DNA from: Turbatrix aceti
Lineage: Eukaryota; Nematoda; Chromadorea; Rhabditida; Panagrolaimidae
Direction: 5' to 3'
NCBI GenBank assembly: GCA_963969345.1
Contig: OZ017769.1
Span: 310,001-374,000 of the forward strand
Length of the DNA stretch: 64,000 nucleotides
Both the position numbers and the translations under genes were made by a program. Under the pieces are notes generated by a model, which did no database searches, was not told the DNA's origin, and saw only the letters and a list, made by a program, of their open reading frames with translations. Of the stretch, positions 47,001 through 59,737 are shown piece after piece. Each line of letters begins with the position of its first letter. Position 1 is the stretch's first letter.

Positions 47001-50000
47001 CACAGACAAAAGAAAAAAACTTTTTTAAGGGTCGGCGAAAGGAAAATGTTTTTGCGTGGCACACGCAATGACGGTTGAGCCGGTCGGCAACATGCCATGG
47101 TCGCGGACATCTCGCAAGGATATCGGCCATCATACGTTTTAGCCCTCATAGACATTTAGGTTCTGCAAAAAAACCCACCTCATCACAAGCACTGCATCTA
47201 GGTTTGTGTAGTTCAGCGTAATGACGCTCGCAGTGAATTTTATCCTCACGAACGCAATACGTTAAATCGACGAGTAGCTGTTCACATGTAGCACAGATAA
47301 AACAAGCTGGGTGCCATGCTGCGTTTTCGCCAAGTTTGGGCGCCATCACAGCCATATCACCCTTGTCTAGGGCTCCACGACATTTACGACATTCCTAAAA
47401 ACGAGGAAAGATGATGCACAATGAGGATGACATTTATTTGGTTTGGGCAAAATCTTTGTTTTATTGGAATGCTTTTTTTATTTGTCGTCATACTGTAGAG
47501 ACACTTACCATGGAGTGCGCAATGGACGGAGACACGTAGCCGATGTCGAGGGCAACCTCGTTACGACCGTTGATAAATTCCTCGTAGATTCGTTTTTCAA
47601 CAGGTGTGCGCAAGTTTTTGCAATATGCAATGGAGAGATCCTGTTTTGGAAGTTGAAGCATCAATTGCTTCTCTCTATACTTTTCACCGAGGCTATTGAG
47701 TCTTGGAATGACGTGATTTGGCAACTGGGACATGTATTCCTCAACCTAAAAAATGTTTCTTGTTCACGGTACATTTTTTTTCATAATTCTTAATTGTACA
47801 AATGAATTAAAAAACTGTACAACTAATGACTTTAAAGATGCATTCAAGCATGAAAAAACAGTTGAAAAAATGCATGCCATTTGAGAAACTTCACAATAGA
47901 AAATGTTTCCTCTTCTTTGTTTTTCTCTTTCACTTTTTATTGGCGTGCTTGAACAACATGTTCCGCTTGATGTACGCTAATTAGAATGCATGCAGATGTA
48001 CAAAATCAAAGCTTGTTCCAAACACTAATTGCACATAAAATTTATTTTTCTGGTATGTGTTTTCGTTCCAAAGTTCGGCATTGTTCAGTGAAGATAAAAA
48101 TTAAAATGGGTGTGTGTTTAACAAGCAGGCACAGCTGATGCTAGCCAGCAGTTAAAAGAAGAAGTACCAACCTTAATGCGTGTAAGACCCGGAGGAACCC
48201 AAGCATAGCCATGTGATACGGAACCAGGAACGTCGTTTCGTTGATTCTTCATAACCGCTGCCATTTCGGCTGAAATACGTACATTCGTGAAAAATGAGGG
48301 TGCAAAATGCCAAATGAATAAAAAACTGAAAAGAAAAAAATATAATTAATGAAGGTTAAAAACCGATGTGATGCCAGATGGTTGAACAATCGTTCAAAAA
48401 TGCAACATTGAGGTTTCGGGATTTTGGACGCACGCATACATCAGTTCAGGGGATAAATTTAAAGTCAGAAATTGAAAACGTATTTTTTGAATTTAAATTA
48501 ATTTAAAATTTGGCCTGCACCAGATTTCTAAATTAATATAAAAAAGACCTATTTTTTAAACACCCCCAAAACAAATTTTTAAAGTTTATTTAAAAAATTC
48601 AAAATTTTACAAAAATTAAACTTTAGAAATTTTTGTTCCGCTTGGTCAAAAACAACGTATACAAGGTATCCGACAAAATCAATCCTTTCCTTTCTTTAAA
48701 AATACAAGATTTCAAAGTCCCTCCCTTTTTTCAAATAAAAAACAACTTACAAGGAGGAGCAATGCCAAGTCGCTCGTATACGTTTAGGACTTGGTTGGGT
48801 CCAAGTTCATGCTCTGAGCGATCGCACTTGCAATGAACGCAGACTTTTCTGAAAGTCATGATGAGTAATCAAGATCAAAAAAGTGTATATATTTCACGTC
48901 GTTCGATGTGAACAATTGTTTTCAAATAATATTATGCAGGCAAGCCAAGCAAGCAAGTTTTGGGAGTGGCGTTGATCAGTCACCGACACCTTGGGCGACA
49001 ATGCAAGGATGATGACCGGAGAAAAGTCAACAACCATTCATCCATCTCACCTCACCTTGGCCGTTACAAGCATCATTTGCCCTTGCTTGTGTTAACAAAG
49101 GTTAACAAAATATATAAAAAAACGAAAAAAAGTGCAAGTTCACAACTTAAATAAATCCTCAAACAGATGTTCTGCCAATTTCTCACCCCTTTTTTAATTT
49201 CTCAATGTTTATATTTATGATAAAATAATTTTTTTCACTTGTTGAATAATAACTTTTAATGCGTCCAACTGGTAACAAACGTTTCTTTTTAGAACATCAT
49301 TGTCTGAGCAAAACATATGGCCCAGCAGCAACAACTCACACGGCAACGTCAGAATTGATCATAGCAAAGTGATAGTTGAAAATAAATTGTTGCTAAGGCA
49401 GGCAGATAGAACGTAGCAGTCGAAGAAGACGAAGAAGAAGAAGGCGAAGAAGCAGACTATCTAGCCATGAAAGAAGAAGGAAGACACTTGTGATGAGCAA
49501 TGCAATGCGATGCCGTCGTCAGAGGTTTGTTCTGTGAGTTGATAAAAACCGCAGAGCGCAAAAAAGCTCAGGGAGGAGGAAGAAGAGAGAAGAAACGAAG
49601 ACGATGGATGACAAAGAGCCCAAGAGCAGTCTTGCTTGCTTTTTGCCTGCGGCCACCAAACGTCACCCCCTTGCCTATGCTCTATCTCCTCGAAAAAGGG
49701 CGGGAATGAAAAAAAATAAGCGGGACGGGAACTTGCTAGCCCTTGCCTGTGATTACGCAGACCGACTACAGCCACAGCCGCCGTTGCCGCCACGGCTGCC
49801 AAAGCAATGTCGCCAACACTCTTCCCCCTTCCTTTGCCTAAACAAACAAATATCCCCTGCTTCGGTGGGTGGAATAGGATGCCACAGGACCTCGAAGCCG
49901 AGCTTCAACAATGCCGTCTGAAAGACAGCCGGTGTGGTGTGTCATATGACTGACCACTGGTCAAAATCGAATATTCTTTTAACGTCAAGGAACAATCCTT

Positions 50001-53000
50001 GCATGCATGAAAAAGTTTTTTGGCTGGCCTAATATATCCAAGAAAAAATCTATAAAAAAAAATTGTGCCACAGAAATCAAATAATTCAAGCGTGTGAATT
50101 TGAAACGGCCTGGCAACAAAAAGGAGGGTAGAAGAAAGAAAGGATGTAGAAAGATGAGAAGCTTTCATAGTCAGAGAGTAAACGGGAAGGCAAAAATGCC
50201 GACCATCGTAGTACTACGTTGTTTGCCGTTTTGCCCAATCTGTCAAAATGCCAGATAGAAAGAAAGGTCCTAAAGTCTGTCATAACCGAAATAGGTAATG
50301 TCTATATGCGTTGACACCAAAAAGGGGTTATTACGTACATAGTTATCAAATTGTTTTTGATACACTCCGAGCATACTTGTTTCGAAACGAAAAACGGTAC
50401 ATTCAAGCGCCAAATATGTACCTGAAAACTTTATTCGAGAAAAACATGTATTTTTATTTATTTATTTATTTCACCATTACTCAGTGGTTAGTTATCATTA
50501 GACCAGATGTTAGGAGGTACGAATGATGTCCACGTAGGTTTTCCAAATACAGACACTTCAGACATTAGCAAATCATATCCTTTATTGCGATCTTCATTTC
50601 TTCAAAAAATGCTTTTTTGTCCAAAAGTTTTGCATCCAAAGTTTCTTTTTTTGTGAGTGAGGAGGATAAACATGACAAATAACAAGAAAAAAAATGTGTG
50701 ACAAAAGAATCTCATCACATTTCATGGCGGCTTTCATCCAAAAATTGACTATATTTATTAGGCGGGTGCTCCCAGAACTACTGTCGTCTGTGCATGGTGC
50801 CGTCGGCGTCAAATCTCTAGGGGCTTTGTGAGTATCACACAATTTTATGTACAAAAAAACCAAGAAGAAAGCAAAAAAAGAAGAGGCAAAGTGAAAGAAA
50901 CTAAATATGATTGAAGGGGTAAATACACTTTGGGGAAAAATGTTCAAAACATTTTGCCTTTAATTTTGTTTTAAAGTCATATTTTTCATCGAAAAAAAAA
51001 GAAATCAGTTTTGCTAATATGCACTTTTATTTATTTATTTTTTTTATTTTATTGGTTGGCCTCAAAAAATGTATAATATATAGCAAATCATGCTTAACAC
51101 TTTCTGGAATTATCAGCACGACTAAAACTGTCTTCAAACGTTTATTTGTTAAGAATCTCAACCTAAGATCACGATCTCGGCCAAAATCCTCCCCAGTGTG
51201 AAGTTGTAATCCGTCAACGTCTAGTCACCAGGGACCCACGCTAGCTAAGATTAAGACATGAAAAAAAAATAAAAAAATGTGGGTGAACTCAAAAACGAAA
51301 CAAAACAAAGTTGAAAACTCTTCTTTTTCAGACGAAGCAGAGCTTTTGGCTGAGCCGAAGGCAAAGGGGTCAAAATCAAGCGCATGTTGTAAGCGCCAGT
51401 TTGACTACAACAATGTGACATGCCGGAGACTTTCACTGTCTGCAACCCCAAGCTTTGGCGCTTCTGCTTGGAGGCAAAAAGACATAAGGGACCAATAGTG
51501 CAAGCGACACCGGAAGTGACGAGAAGACAAAAAAATCCCCAATAAAGAGGCGCCACAAAGCTTTGGCAGATCTAGATTAAAGGGAAAAGCGGAAATTTTG
51601 GCGGTGCTAAATATAAATTTTTTTTTGAGTCATTAAAAATGTAACCAAAAAAATTAAATTTAATCACCAAGAAAAAAAGGATAACTGAAGCACTAAAAAA
51701 CTAGATAGCCTATCTCCAAAAATCCCAGCCAGCGTCAAACAACAACCACGGGCAGTACACGCATGTACTGTGAAGAATCCATGCATGCATCATTCTTATC
51801 TATGCTACCCTATCAACCCTAGGCGATACTGACAGCTAGCTAGCTCAGCCTAGAATTACAAAAAAACGAAAAACAAATGCTCTAAGCCATTATTGCATGC
51901 AAAGACCGAGTTTAATATTTTAATGAATAATTGATCAAATGAACCCAAAAGGCTCTTGTTTCTTTAAACAAAATTTAAAAACCAATTTTGTATTTTTTTA
52001 AAACTTGCCCCATTTATAAAATAAACCATATGAATTAATCAAAAAGAAAAAAAGTACTTGGTCCCCAAAAAACCTACCTCCACTGATGGGGGCGAAATCC
52101 GAAACACTTGCACTGAGCCTTGGCAGAACACGGCTGACCGACTTCGATATCAACAACGTACGCCATCTTTGGCTGTGCAACGGTAACCGGAAATGCCTTA
52201 TTAACTACCGTTTCACTTGCTGCAACACCCCGAAGTCGTTGCAGAGGCGATGATGCTGCGGTGGAGCTGGTCGTGATTGCTGGATGCAAGCGAGTGTCCT
52301 GAAAAAGGATACAAGTTTTTGTAACATATTGTAAACTTGTAAACTTTTATCGAAATATCGATTCTCTGACATTATACAAAGCTGTGATTTCACCCACAAT
52401 GCTTGTAGAATTTATTCTTTGACAAAACAAAGTTTTTTAAGACATGCTTCAATGGGGCAGAAAAGAAAAACGACACATTGATAGAAACTAAACGAGATGA
52501 ACGAAAAGAAAAGTATATCAATGCTAAGTTGACCGTAATAATAAAAATTTAAAAAAAAACATTTTCAAAAAGCAGGAAAGCAATGTTACAAAAAAAACTA
52601 AAAAACAAAATGCATGTATTTCAAGACGCCTAAAAACCCGATAACTCCAGCAAACAGTACAACTATCAAATTGAGTGTTCCTAAACGCAGGAACGCGCGG
52701 AACTCATAAATAGTAAGTCTTGTGTATAAGCTTGCTGTTGCCACCAGCGCGGATAACAACAACACAAGCCTAAAAATAAAACTTTTGACGGCACCCATAG
52801 GAAAAGAGAATGCATCTGTGTTTGAGAGACTTTGAAAATCTTCATTTTACGCCATTTATAGTATTTGGGAGTTGTATAAAATGCTATCAACCACATCTGG
52901 GCAACTTGTTTTAAACAAAATTCATTTTAGTATTTGCTACAAATAAAAATTTTTTAAATGCAATTTAGTCAATGTTGTGATCATAAAAAAAAGTGTAAGA

Positions 53001-56000
53001 CACGGAAAATTTTTACGATTGTAGTATTCAGATAAAAAAATAAAACAATTTAGGAAAATATTGAAATAAAGAAAACTATCTGCCATCTTGATAATATTCA
53101 ATAAACGTCGACTTATTGACAAAGACTTTTTAGGTTCAGTTTGAAGTATATAATAACTTCATATGCAATTTAGCGTCTGGTAGAAAGCTCAAAAATGCAA
53201 GTAACGTATATTTTTTGAGTAGTCGAAATTTTCCCGTATCTACCATATCATCTTTCTACCGATACAAGTATTTAGTTTTTACTTTTCGCTGTTTAGTTTA
53301 TAATTTATTGTGTTTGTCTAAAGATGTTAAATATGGCAAAACAGCAATAAAGTTTCCGAAAAAATCAAATGGACATCATCGAGCAGTCACTCAAATTTTT
53401 TTTACCTAAACTTAAATTGTTCGACAAAATGTTAATTTTAAATTTTTTTGGAATGTAGTTTTTTTTAATTTTTTAAAAATTGGTATGATCATTTTTGACT
53501 CGTTTGGAATGAATACCGTTCAAAATAACATGTTCAAAGCAAAAAAATATAAACAATTAACGCAAAATCTCACATTTTCGATCAAATAATTATTTATGTT
53601 CTTTTTATATTATGTTATGAATAACGTCTGCGTCAGCAAAAAAAAATAAAAAAACACCTCAACATAAGCCATCGGATCGCTTAACAATTAGTCTCGTTTC
53701 CGGCTCATAAGAAAATATATAAAGATTCCTTCAAACTATACCTTAAAAAAATTGATAAATATCTGTTCTTATAAACATAAGCGTTCTATCGAATAAAAAT
53801 ATTGCATGCGTTAGTTGCTGCTGTTGTTTAGCAAATTCAGTAAAATTTTATTTTAGCTCAGTTTAGTTTCATGAATGAAAAAAACAGGAAGTTTGGTTCA
53901 CAATGAAAATTCTTTAAGTTGTTTCTTCTTCAGAACGTTGTTGTCCTTCGGCCTCTGCCGGCGGCGGGTGGAAAGAAAAAAATTAAATGTTATGGTAGCA
54001 TTCATAGCAAAATTTTAGATGTTATAAAAATTCGGTCTGATTTTAAATACTGTCCGAAAAAAAGGTAAGTTGAAGAAATTTGTCATTGTCTACGTTTTTG
54101 AAGTCTAAATATTATTCATCACGAAAAAAAATAAAGTGAAATGCACCAGACAAACGTATGGTTTGCAGCAGTTCAGTTTTGAATAAACAAATGATTTGAT
54201 GTGCCATCTATAGCTTTTCTCCAGCTTTCGAGCCAACCAACAAGCAATTCATTCATGCCGTCGAAGAAGGAGGAGGAAGGCGAGTTCCAATGGAGGCAAA
54301 GAACAGAACAGAACAGCAACAACTGTCCATTATTACTAATTGCCAGGGCATCGTCATCATCTGTGCTTTTGGTTTTTATTGGGGCGAGAGAAGAAGGGGA
54401 TTCGTTCAGGAGTCACTCCCCGGACTGCTCTTGACTCGACAGGAAGCAATGGCCCCTCCGGCAACGACAAAAAAAAGAAGTCAGAAAACAAAAAACAATC
54501 TTTGCTAAAAACCAACAACCAGCAATGGGCAAAAATTGTAAACACCAAACTAATTTTTTTATACAAAAGAATAGGTAACAAACCTTGATTTCATAGTGTC
54601 CCCCTGGAGCGTGGGAACGAGCAGAGACAATGGTGTCTGCTTCACAGATGTTGTGCTGGGGTGGCGTGCGATGACGAGAATCTATGCGGCAATATTCGAC
54701 GATCGCACCCTCAAGTTCGGATTCGTCATCTGATTTGTACTGTAAAAAAAATGATTGTAAAATTTTTTTGACTTTAGAACACCTTGGGGTCATCAGTGAC
54801 GTCTTCGATTTTGAAGCCTCCGGATTCGGCGACGGCACCAGCACCGTTACCAACACCAACACCGGCACTGATGCCGCTGCTATTTCGACGGTTGTAGGGG
54901 TGGACTGTAGCAATCATAGCCATGGTCGACAAACTGCTGCCTGAATCAGAAGATGATCTTCGACCTGATAATGATGATGATGATGTGTCCTGCAGAGTAA
55001 AAAAAATTAAAGTCGTGTACAAATTTATAAACAGAAAAAATCACGAAATTGCAAAACTAAAAGTATATTTACACCAATGAAAACCTATTTATCATCGCAG
55101 GTAAAAAATTATTTGATAAAAGACAAATTCATTAGAGAAAACGGTTTCAGCACTTCAAAAAAATAGAACACGATTCATTAATTTCAAAACGTCACCTAAC
55201 AACTTTGGCGTGCACAAAAAAATATTTGTCCTGGATTTTATACAGAAAAAAATCATACACCGGATTTAGGATTTCGATTTCGCCCATTAATGCAAATTAC
55301 GGAACACACACACTTTTTTTGACGCTTACCATCCATCGACAGGCAACTAACCAACCAACCTGAGTCTGTCGTTGTAATCAAATTAAATTCAAAAAACCTC
55401 CTTTTATAGAAGGTTGGCCTCATTTTAAGGGAATCACACACAACCACAGATGCACCTGATCAAAACTAACTTGAAACTTACTCTGATGACTGGAGTCAGA
55501 AGTTTGTCAAAAAGCTTCATATTTTATTCCACAAAATATTTTTTAGACCACGACGAACGCTGTTACTGTGAAAAAAAAAGAAATAACGACAAAGGCGCCA
55601 GAAAACAAGCAAAGAAACAAACTTGGCGCCAATGTCAAAGACCTTTTTTTAACACAAATAGAATACAAAAAGTGAAAGAAAATTCAAAAAATAAGGGTAC
55701 TACTGGAAAGAAGGCCGGTGCCTCCTACTCCATCCAGAACAATGAACTTCTTGGGGAAGAAAAAGTACTTGAAGAAAGTTGTGGACAAAAGAAGAAACAG
55801 CTGCTAGTCTATAAAAAAGGTCAACGCCATGAAAGGCACAGCAAATGCGTAAAAAACGAAAGTTTTAAATAAATTGAAAAAGGCGGACAGCAGCTGAGAA
55901 AACTTTTTTTGATGGCGACCCGCATAGAAAGTCATCAGTCAAAATCAGAAAACATCTTGCGAATAAGGATGTCAAGCAAAGCGACCCGACTGGTCAGAAA

Positions 56001-59000
56001 AAACGTTCTTTGGGATCAAAGGTTTTGCGCATCGGTAAAAAAAGAATAAGTATGATTAATGACAACGCGGCTTTAAAAACATTTTTTTTATTGTTTAGTT
56101 TGTTTCGTATTTTTCGAGCAATTTGTTTCGTATTTTTAGGCCCAGGCTCGTAATGCGCACACCAAAAAAACTCCAAAGTCATTTAAACCAAACTCAAAAC
56201 CTTCAGAATCCTACATTGTAAGTCATCAATTTTAACAAAAAGTTATAAATGATTTGCAGGCTACTCATGATTTACTGACTAACTGACCTATCACTAATTG
56301 GACATCCTGTTGTATACAGGAAATTGTAGATACAAAAAAAGGAGAGTGTCGTACGTCTACCCCCTGCACCTCCTCCCCGCAGGATAACCGGTTAAAATTC
56401 ATCGCATTACAGGGGAATCAGCTCTCCTTTCTTTTCTTCAAGCCAGAAGGAGAGAAAGAACAAAAAAAAGCAAATGAAGATGACACATCGTGCAGCTGCA
56501 TCTCGAATCTGTGCAAAGTCAGCTTCCTAATGTCCTGCATGTTTGTGTGAGGATTCTGAGTCAAATCTGAGTAAATCATTTATTTGTTGTGAGCTTAGGA
56601 GGAGCAAGCGAGCACGTCCAGAGAGGGATGCGAAAACAATCAGTAGCCCATAAACACACAATCTCTGACAACATACCATAATAAAAAACAAGTCAGTAAA
56701 AAAGACGTAAGAATTTCTTTCCAGTCAATTTTTTGTTTAAATAGTGAAGGTCAACATAATTATATCAACACGCAGACAAAAAAATAAATTGTTTCATGAA
56801 CACTGGCCTGGCCGGCCTCACTTGGTAGATGATCAAAAAGACAGGAAGACAGGTTCCCTTCTCCTCTTTCAAATCACATGTCAAGTGCCGTCATAGCACC
56901 GTACTCACTCACGATAAGTATCTAAGAATCAAAATCCAATCGCATAAAAAAGGGTTGAATATCACGGTCAACCGTCATTATCGAACGCAACACGTTTTGT
57001 CGTCCTCTGTGGTGGTAGTGTTGCGTGATGATGCTTCCTTCCTTCTTTCCTTCACCGAATCGTTGTCGCTTCGCTTCCCCCCTTGACTACTACTGCTCGT
57101 TGACAACTTTTGACAAATTGTAAAAAGGGGTAATAGTTTTTGTTTCGTGACCGATACATTTGTACCGTCATTGTATAATATGTATACCATAGCAAGAAAA
57201 CGGTAAAAATATGAATAAAAAAATAAAATCGATCAAGGAGAGATTTTTGTTGTCGTTACTTCGCAACATTTATGAGAGGGGAGGGAAAAGAGAGGAAGAC
57301 GACAAAAACAAATTCTTCGCAACGCATTAGTGTCACATCGAAGTTTGAAGACCCTCCATAAATATTTTTCTTTAACTACCTTCCCAAAGTCATAAAATAT
57401 TTAACTCCACCAAAATATCAAAAAAATCATGACTAAAAAGGTGCGATTCGAGAAACAGTTGGCGCCTGAGAAAAAAATACTGGCAAAAGGCGTCTGCGTG
57501 CGTGTACGATCAGAATGTAACAAGATCAGTCAAGCAGGAAAAGTAATGTTCCCATTGATTCAATTGAACAAGAAATGACGTGAAACGTGATCGACGGAGT
57601 TCGTTGGATCCGACGATAAGCGTTAGAAAAGATGATCAAAATGCTTAAAAAATTTCAAAAGGATCAAAGTCAGAAAAAAAATCAACAAAAGAATCGAAAA
57701 AAAAAGTTAATTACGGTAAATGCTGATTTTGATCCGATCAAATCAAACTATTTTTCAAAAAGGCACATTTTATTAATTTTTTTCCACCGTTACTCACTCA
57801 GTGGTTAGTTATCATTAGACCAGATGTTAGGAGGCAATGTAAGGCATTTCATTGTATATATTTTTCTAATCTAGATTTTCTTTTATATCACCCTTTGCAC
57901 TTGTATTGTACTTTCTATTAAAAAAGGTGGTTCTTCAGAATTTTACGAGCACTCGATCATGTTTGTCGTTTTAAATATGTTTCAAAAAAACAAAAAAAAC
58001 AGTATAACGCACAAAATATGTTTTAATTTTCGTTTTTGTTGAACAAAGGGAACTTAATTTTCCTCCCCGAATCAAAAAACAACATCGCTGGGAACATCGA
58101 CGATTTTAATGTGTGACATCCTGAAAAACCCATTGTCAAGAGATGGATCAAAGAGAACGCGCCTTCTTGTTAAATAGAATAACGTGATTCTAACAAAAAG
58201 AATTCTTTAATACTAGCCCAGACAGCTACTATTTTTTATAAAAGTAAACACGATAAAAAGTTTACTTCAAAAGCATCTGATTCATCTATGATATTTTTTT
58301 TTGTACTTTTATGTGAAAATTGAAAATGTTTCAGCAATCAGCGTGATGAATCAAAAAACAGCGCATAAAAACAAATAAAAAAAGCGTTGGCCAGACAAAA
58401 ACAAGCTTTCAATGGTGTAAAAATAAAAAATGTTTACAAAACTCTGCGATTTTTCATTTAGGACTCGAAGCTGCTGATATTGACGAATAGTGTTCGGGGC
58501 ACATTTTTTTTCAGTTCAATTGTGCTTGTATTTCTTACAGGATTAGACAAATCAAATTTACAGTAACAAATTCTTCGTGCGCCCCACAGTATCACACAAA
58601 GTTTAGAAAAAGAAACATAAATTTCTTGTTCAAAAATATATTTCCTATTGAAATCTGTCTTGTAAAAATTGTGTCGTAAACTTCGTGTATGCAAAAAACT
58701 TAACATACCTGACTTCTGCGTACGGTGGTCCTTCTGATAATTTCAATTTTATTATTGTTGATGCTGTTCAACGAGCTACGAGACGGCACTGACGGTCTGC
58801 GCACTGGCTTCGTATAGACGGGTAGCTTAGACTTCGCCGGTAGCGTATTGCTGCCAAATGACGTATTATTGATGTGACTCTGAGATGCTGATGACGCTTT
58901 TCTAACCCCAATCACATTGCCAATATCATTTTGAAAAGGTTCATGGCATGAAGAGAGCTCGGCAGTGCGGCGGGGTAATTTTGGCGTTTTCATGATGGTA

Positions 59001-59737
59001 GCGTAACCACTGATTTCATCGATGTCGATTTCGCCAGCAATTGATAAACGGTAGTTCTGTAATCAAAAATTAAAATACAATAAATGTGCAAAATAAACAA
59101 AAATATATTTTAATTTTTTGATTTAATCATTTATGTTTAAAAAAAAATTAGACATCAACATATATGATTAGAAACAGACCACAGCGACGATGGGAAGAAG
59201 AAATCGCGACCAAAACGAATCGAGACATTTACGCCTACGTGGACGTCATTTGTGCCTCCTAACATCTGGTCTAATGATAACTAACCACTGAGTAATGGTG
59301 AAATAAATAAAATAAAATAAATATATGATTAGGCGATTTAAGTATACATGTTTAAATATTTATTTATTTCACCATTACTCAGTGGTTAGTCATCATTAGA
59401 CCAGATGTTATGTAGCAGGCACAAATGATGTCCTCTCTTCCTAAATATTATATATGATACTAAATATTATATAATATAACCGTTTTAATGTAGTTTTAAA
59501 AAAATCAATTTTAATACTAACCGGGTGATCATTTAGTCGACGAGGCAAAGATGCCGGAAAAGTCGTACAAGCATCCATTTGGCTACCGCCTGAAGAAGCA
59601 TGTCTAGATGAATTCCTCTTCTTCACAATCCTCGCGTACGGCTCTTCGCCGTCAACCACAATAAATTCCTCTGACTTTTGACTAGATTTCCTATTGGGGT
59701 AGCAGGAGCACAGAGAAAATGGCATCAGTGAAGGCAT
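44057..59737 (-). CDS. lim-9: LIMPETin (PET plus six LIM domains)
   Basis: 899-residue model from twelve exons: 59737-59522, 59056-58709, 54989-54783, 54739-54584, 52298-52078, 48848-48751, 48269-48172, 47745-47509, 47394-47179, 45070-44525, 44478-44168, 44102-44057; all phases agree. The first three exons give a Ser/Arg-rich leader. The conserved SARSHAPGGHYEIK block precedes the Cys-rich CKCFGFRPHQWRKVC and the PET domain (GYAWVPPGLTRIKVEEYMSQ to TPVEKRIYEEF). Six LIM zinc fingers run from about 528 to 895, each C-x2-C...H-x2-C...C-x2-C...C-x2-C/H, including CDECGKSIG, CDGCNEIF and CNACLKPI. PET+6 LIM is the LIMPETin/LIM-9 layout; LIM-9 localises to nematode muscle dense bodies and M-lines. 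Introns of 2.1, 3.2, 2.3 and 3.7 kb carry repeats. Several internal exons with ATGs could start shorter isoforms; alternative promoters are likely but unproven. Confidence 0.92.
50451..50538 (-). mobile_element. LINE 3'-end relic, copy C (LIMPETin intron)
   Basis: TTTATTTATTTATTTCACC, then ATTACTCAGTGGTTAGTTAT and CATTAGACCAGATGTTAGGA, ending GATGTCCACGTAG. A near-consensus copy lying antisense to the direction of the retrotransposon tail. Confidence 0.8.
52598..52798 (-). CDS. Possible small two-helix membrane protein inside a LIMPETin intron
   Basis: A 66-codon frame on the same strand as LIMPETin. It has a positively charged start (MGAVKSF), two hydrophobic helices (LVLLLSALVATASLY and LIVVLFAGVIGFLGVL) joined by a polar TRLTIYEFRAFLRLG stretch, and a short end. 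Codon composition is less AT-rich than the surrounding intron. A TTTTTAG acceptor-like word lies just inside the frame, so it could instead be an exon of something else. No family recognised. Confidence 0.35.
   Translation of the reverse strand: MGAVKSFIFRLVLLLSALVATASLYTRLTIYEFRAFLRLGTLNLIVVLFAGVIGFLGVLKYMHFVF
57771..57836 (-). mobile_element. LINE 3'-end relic, copy D (LIMPETin intron)
   Basis: CCACCGTTACTCACTCAGTG followed by GTTAGTTATCATTAGACC and AGATGTTAGGAGGC; similarity stops after GGAGGC. The T-rich flank replaces the TTTA tail seen in other copies. Confidence 0.75.
59172..59320 (+). mobile_element. 5'-truncated LINE, copy E, with target duplication
   Basis: A 149-bp insertion bounded by a 12-bp direct repeat ATATATGATTAG (59160-59171 and 59321-59332). 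It ends in an (AAATA/AATAA)n tail. The left half is open and ends at TAA (59260-59262): RPQRRWEEEIATKTNRD, then IYAYVDVICAS. The RPxxRWxxxI motif is the C-terminal signature seen in many non-LTR retrotransposon polyproteins. The stop is followed by the family core and tail. Confidence 0.85.
59355..59434 (-). mobile_element. LINE 3'-end relic, copy F (LIMPETin intron)
   Basis: TATTTATTTATTTCACCATT, CAGTGGTTAGTCATCATTAG, CCAGATGTTATGTAGCAGGC and AAATGATGTCC. It lies only about 35 bp from copy E and in the opposite orientation. A TAAATATT word occurs on both sides and may be its target duplication. Confidence 0.75.
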
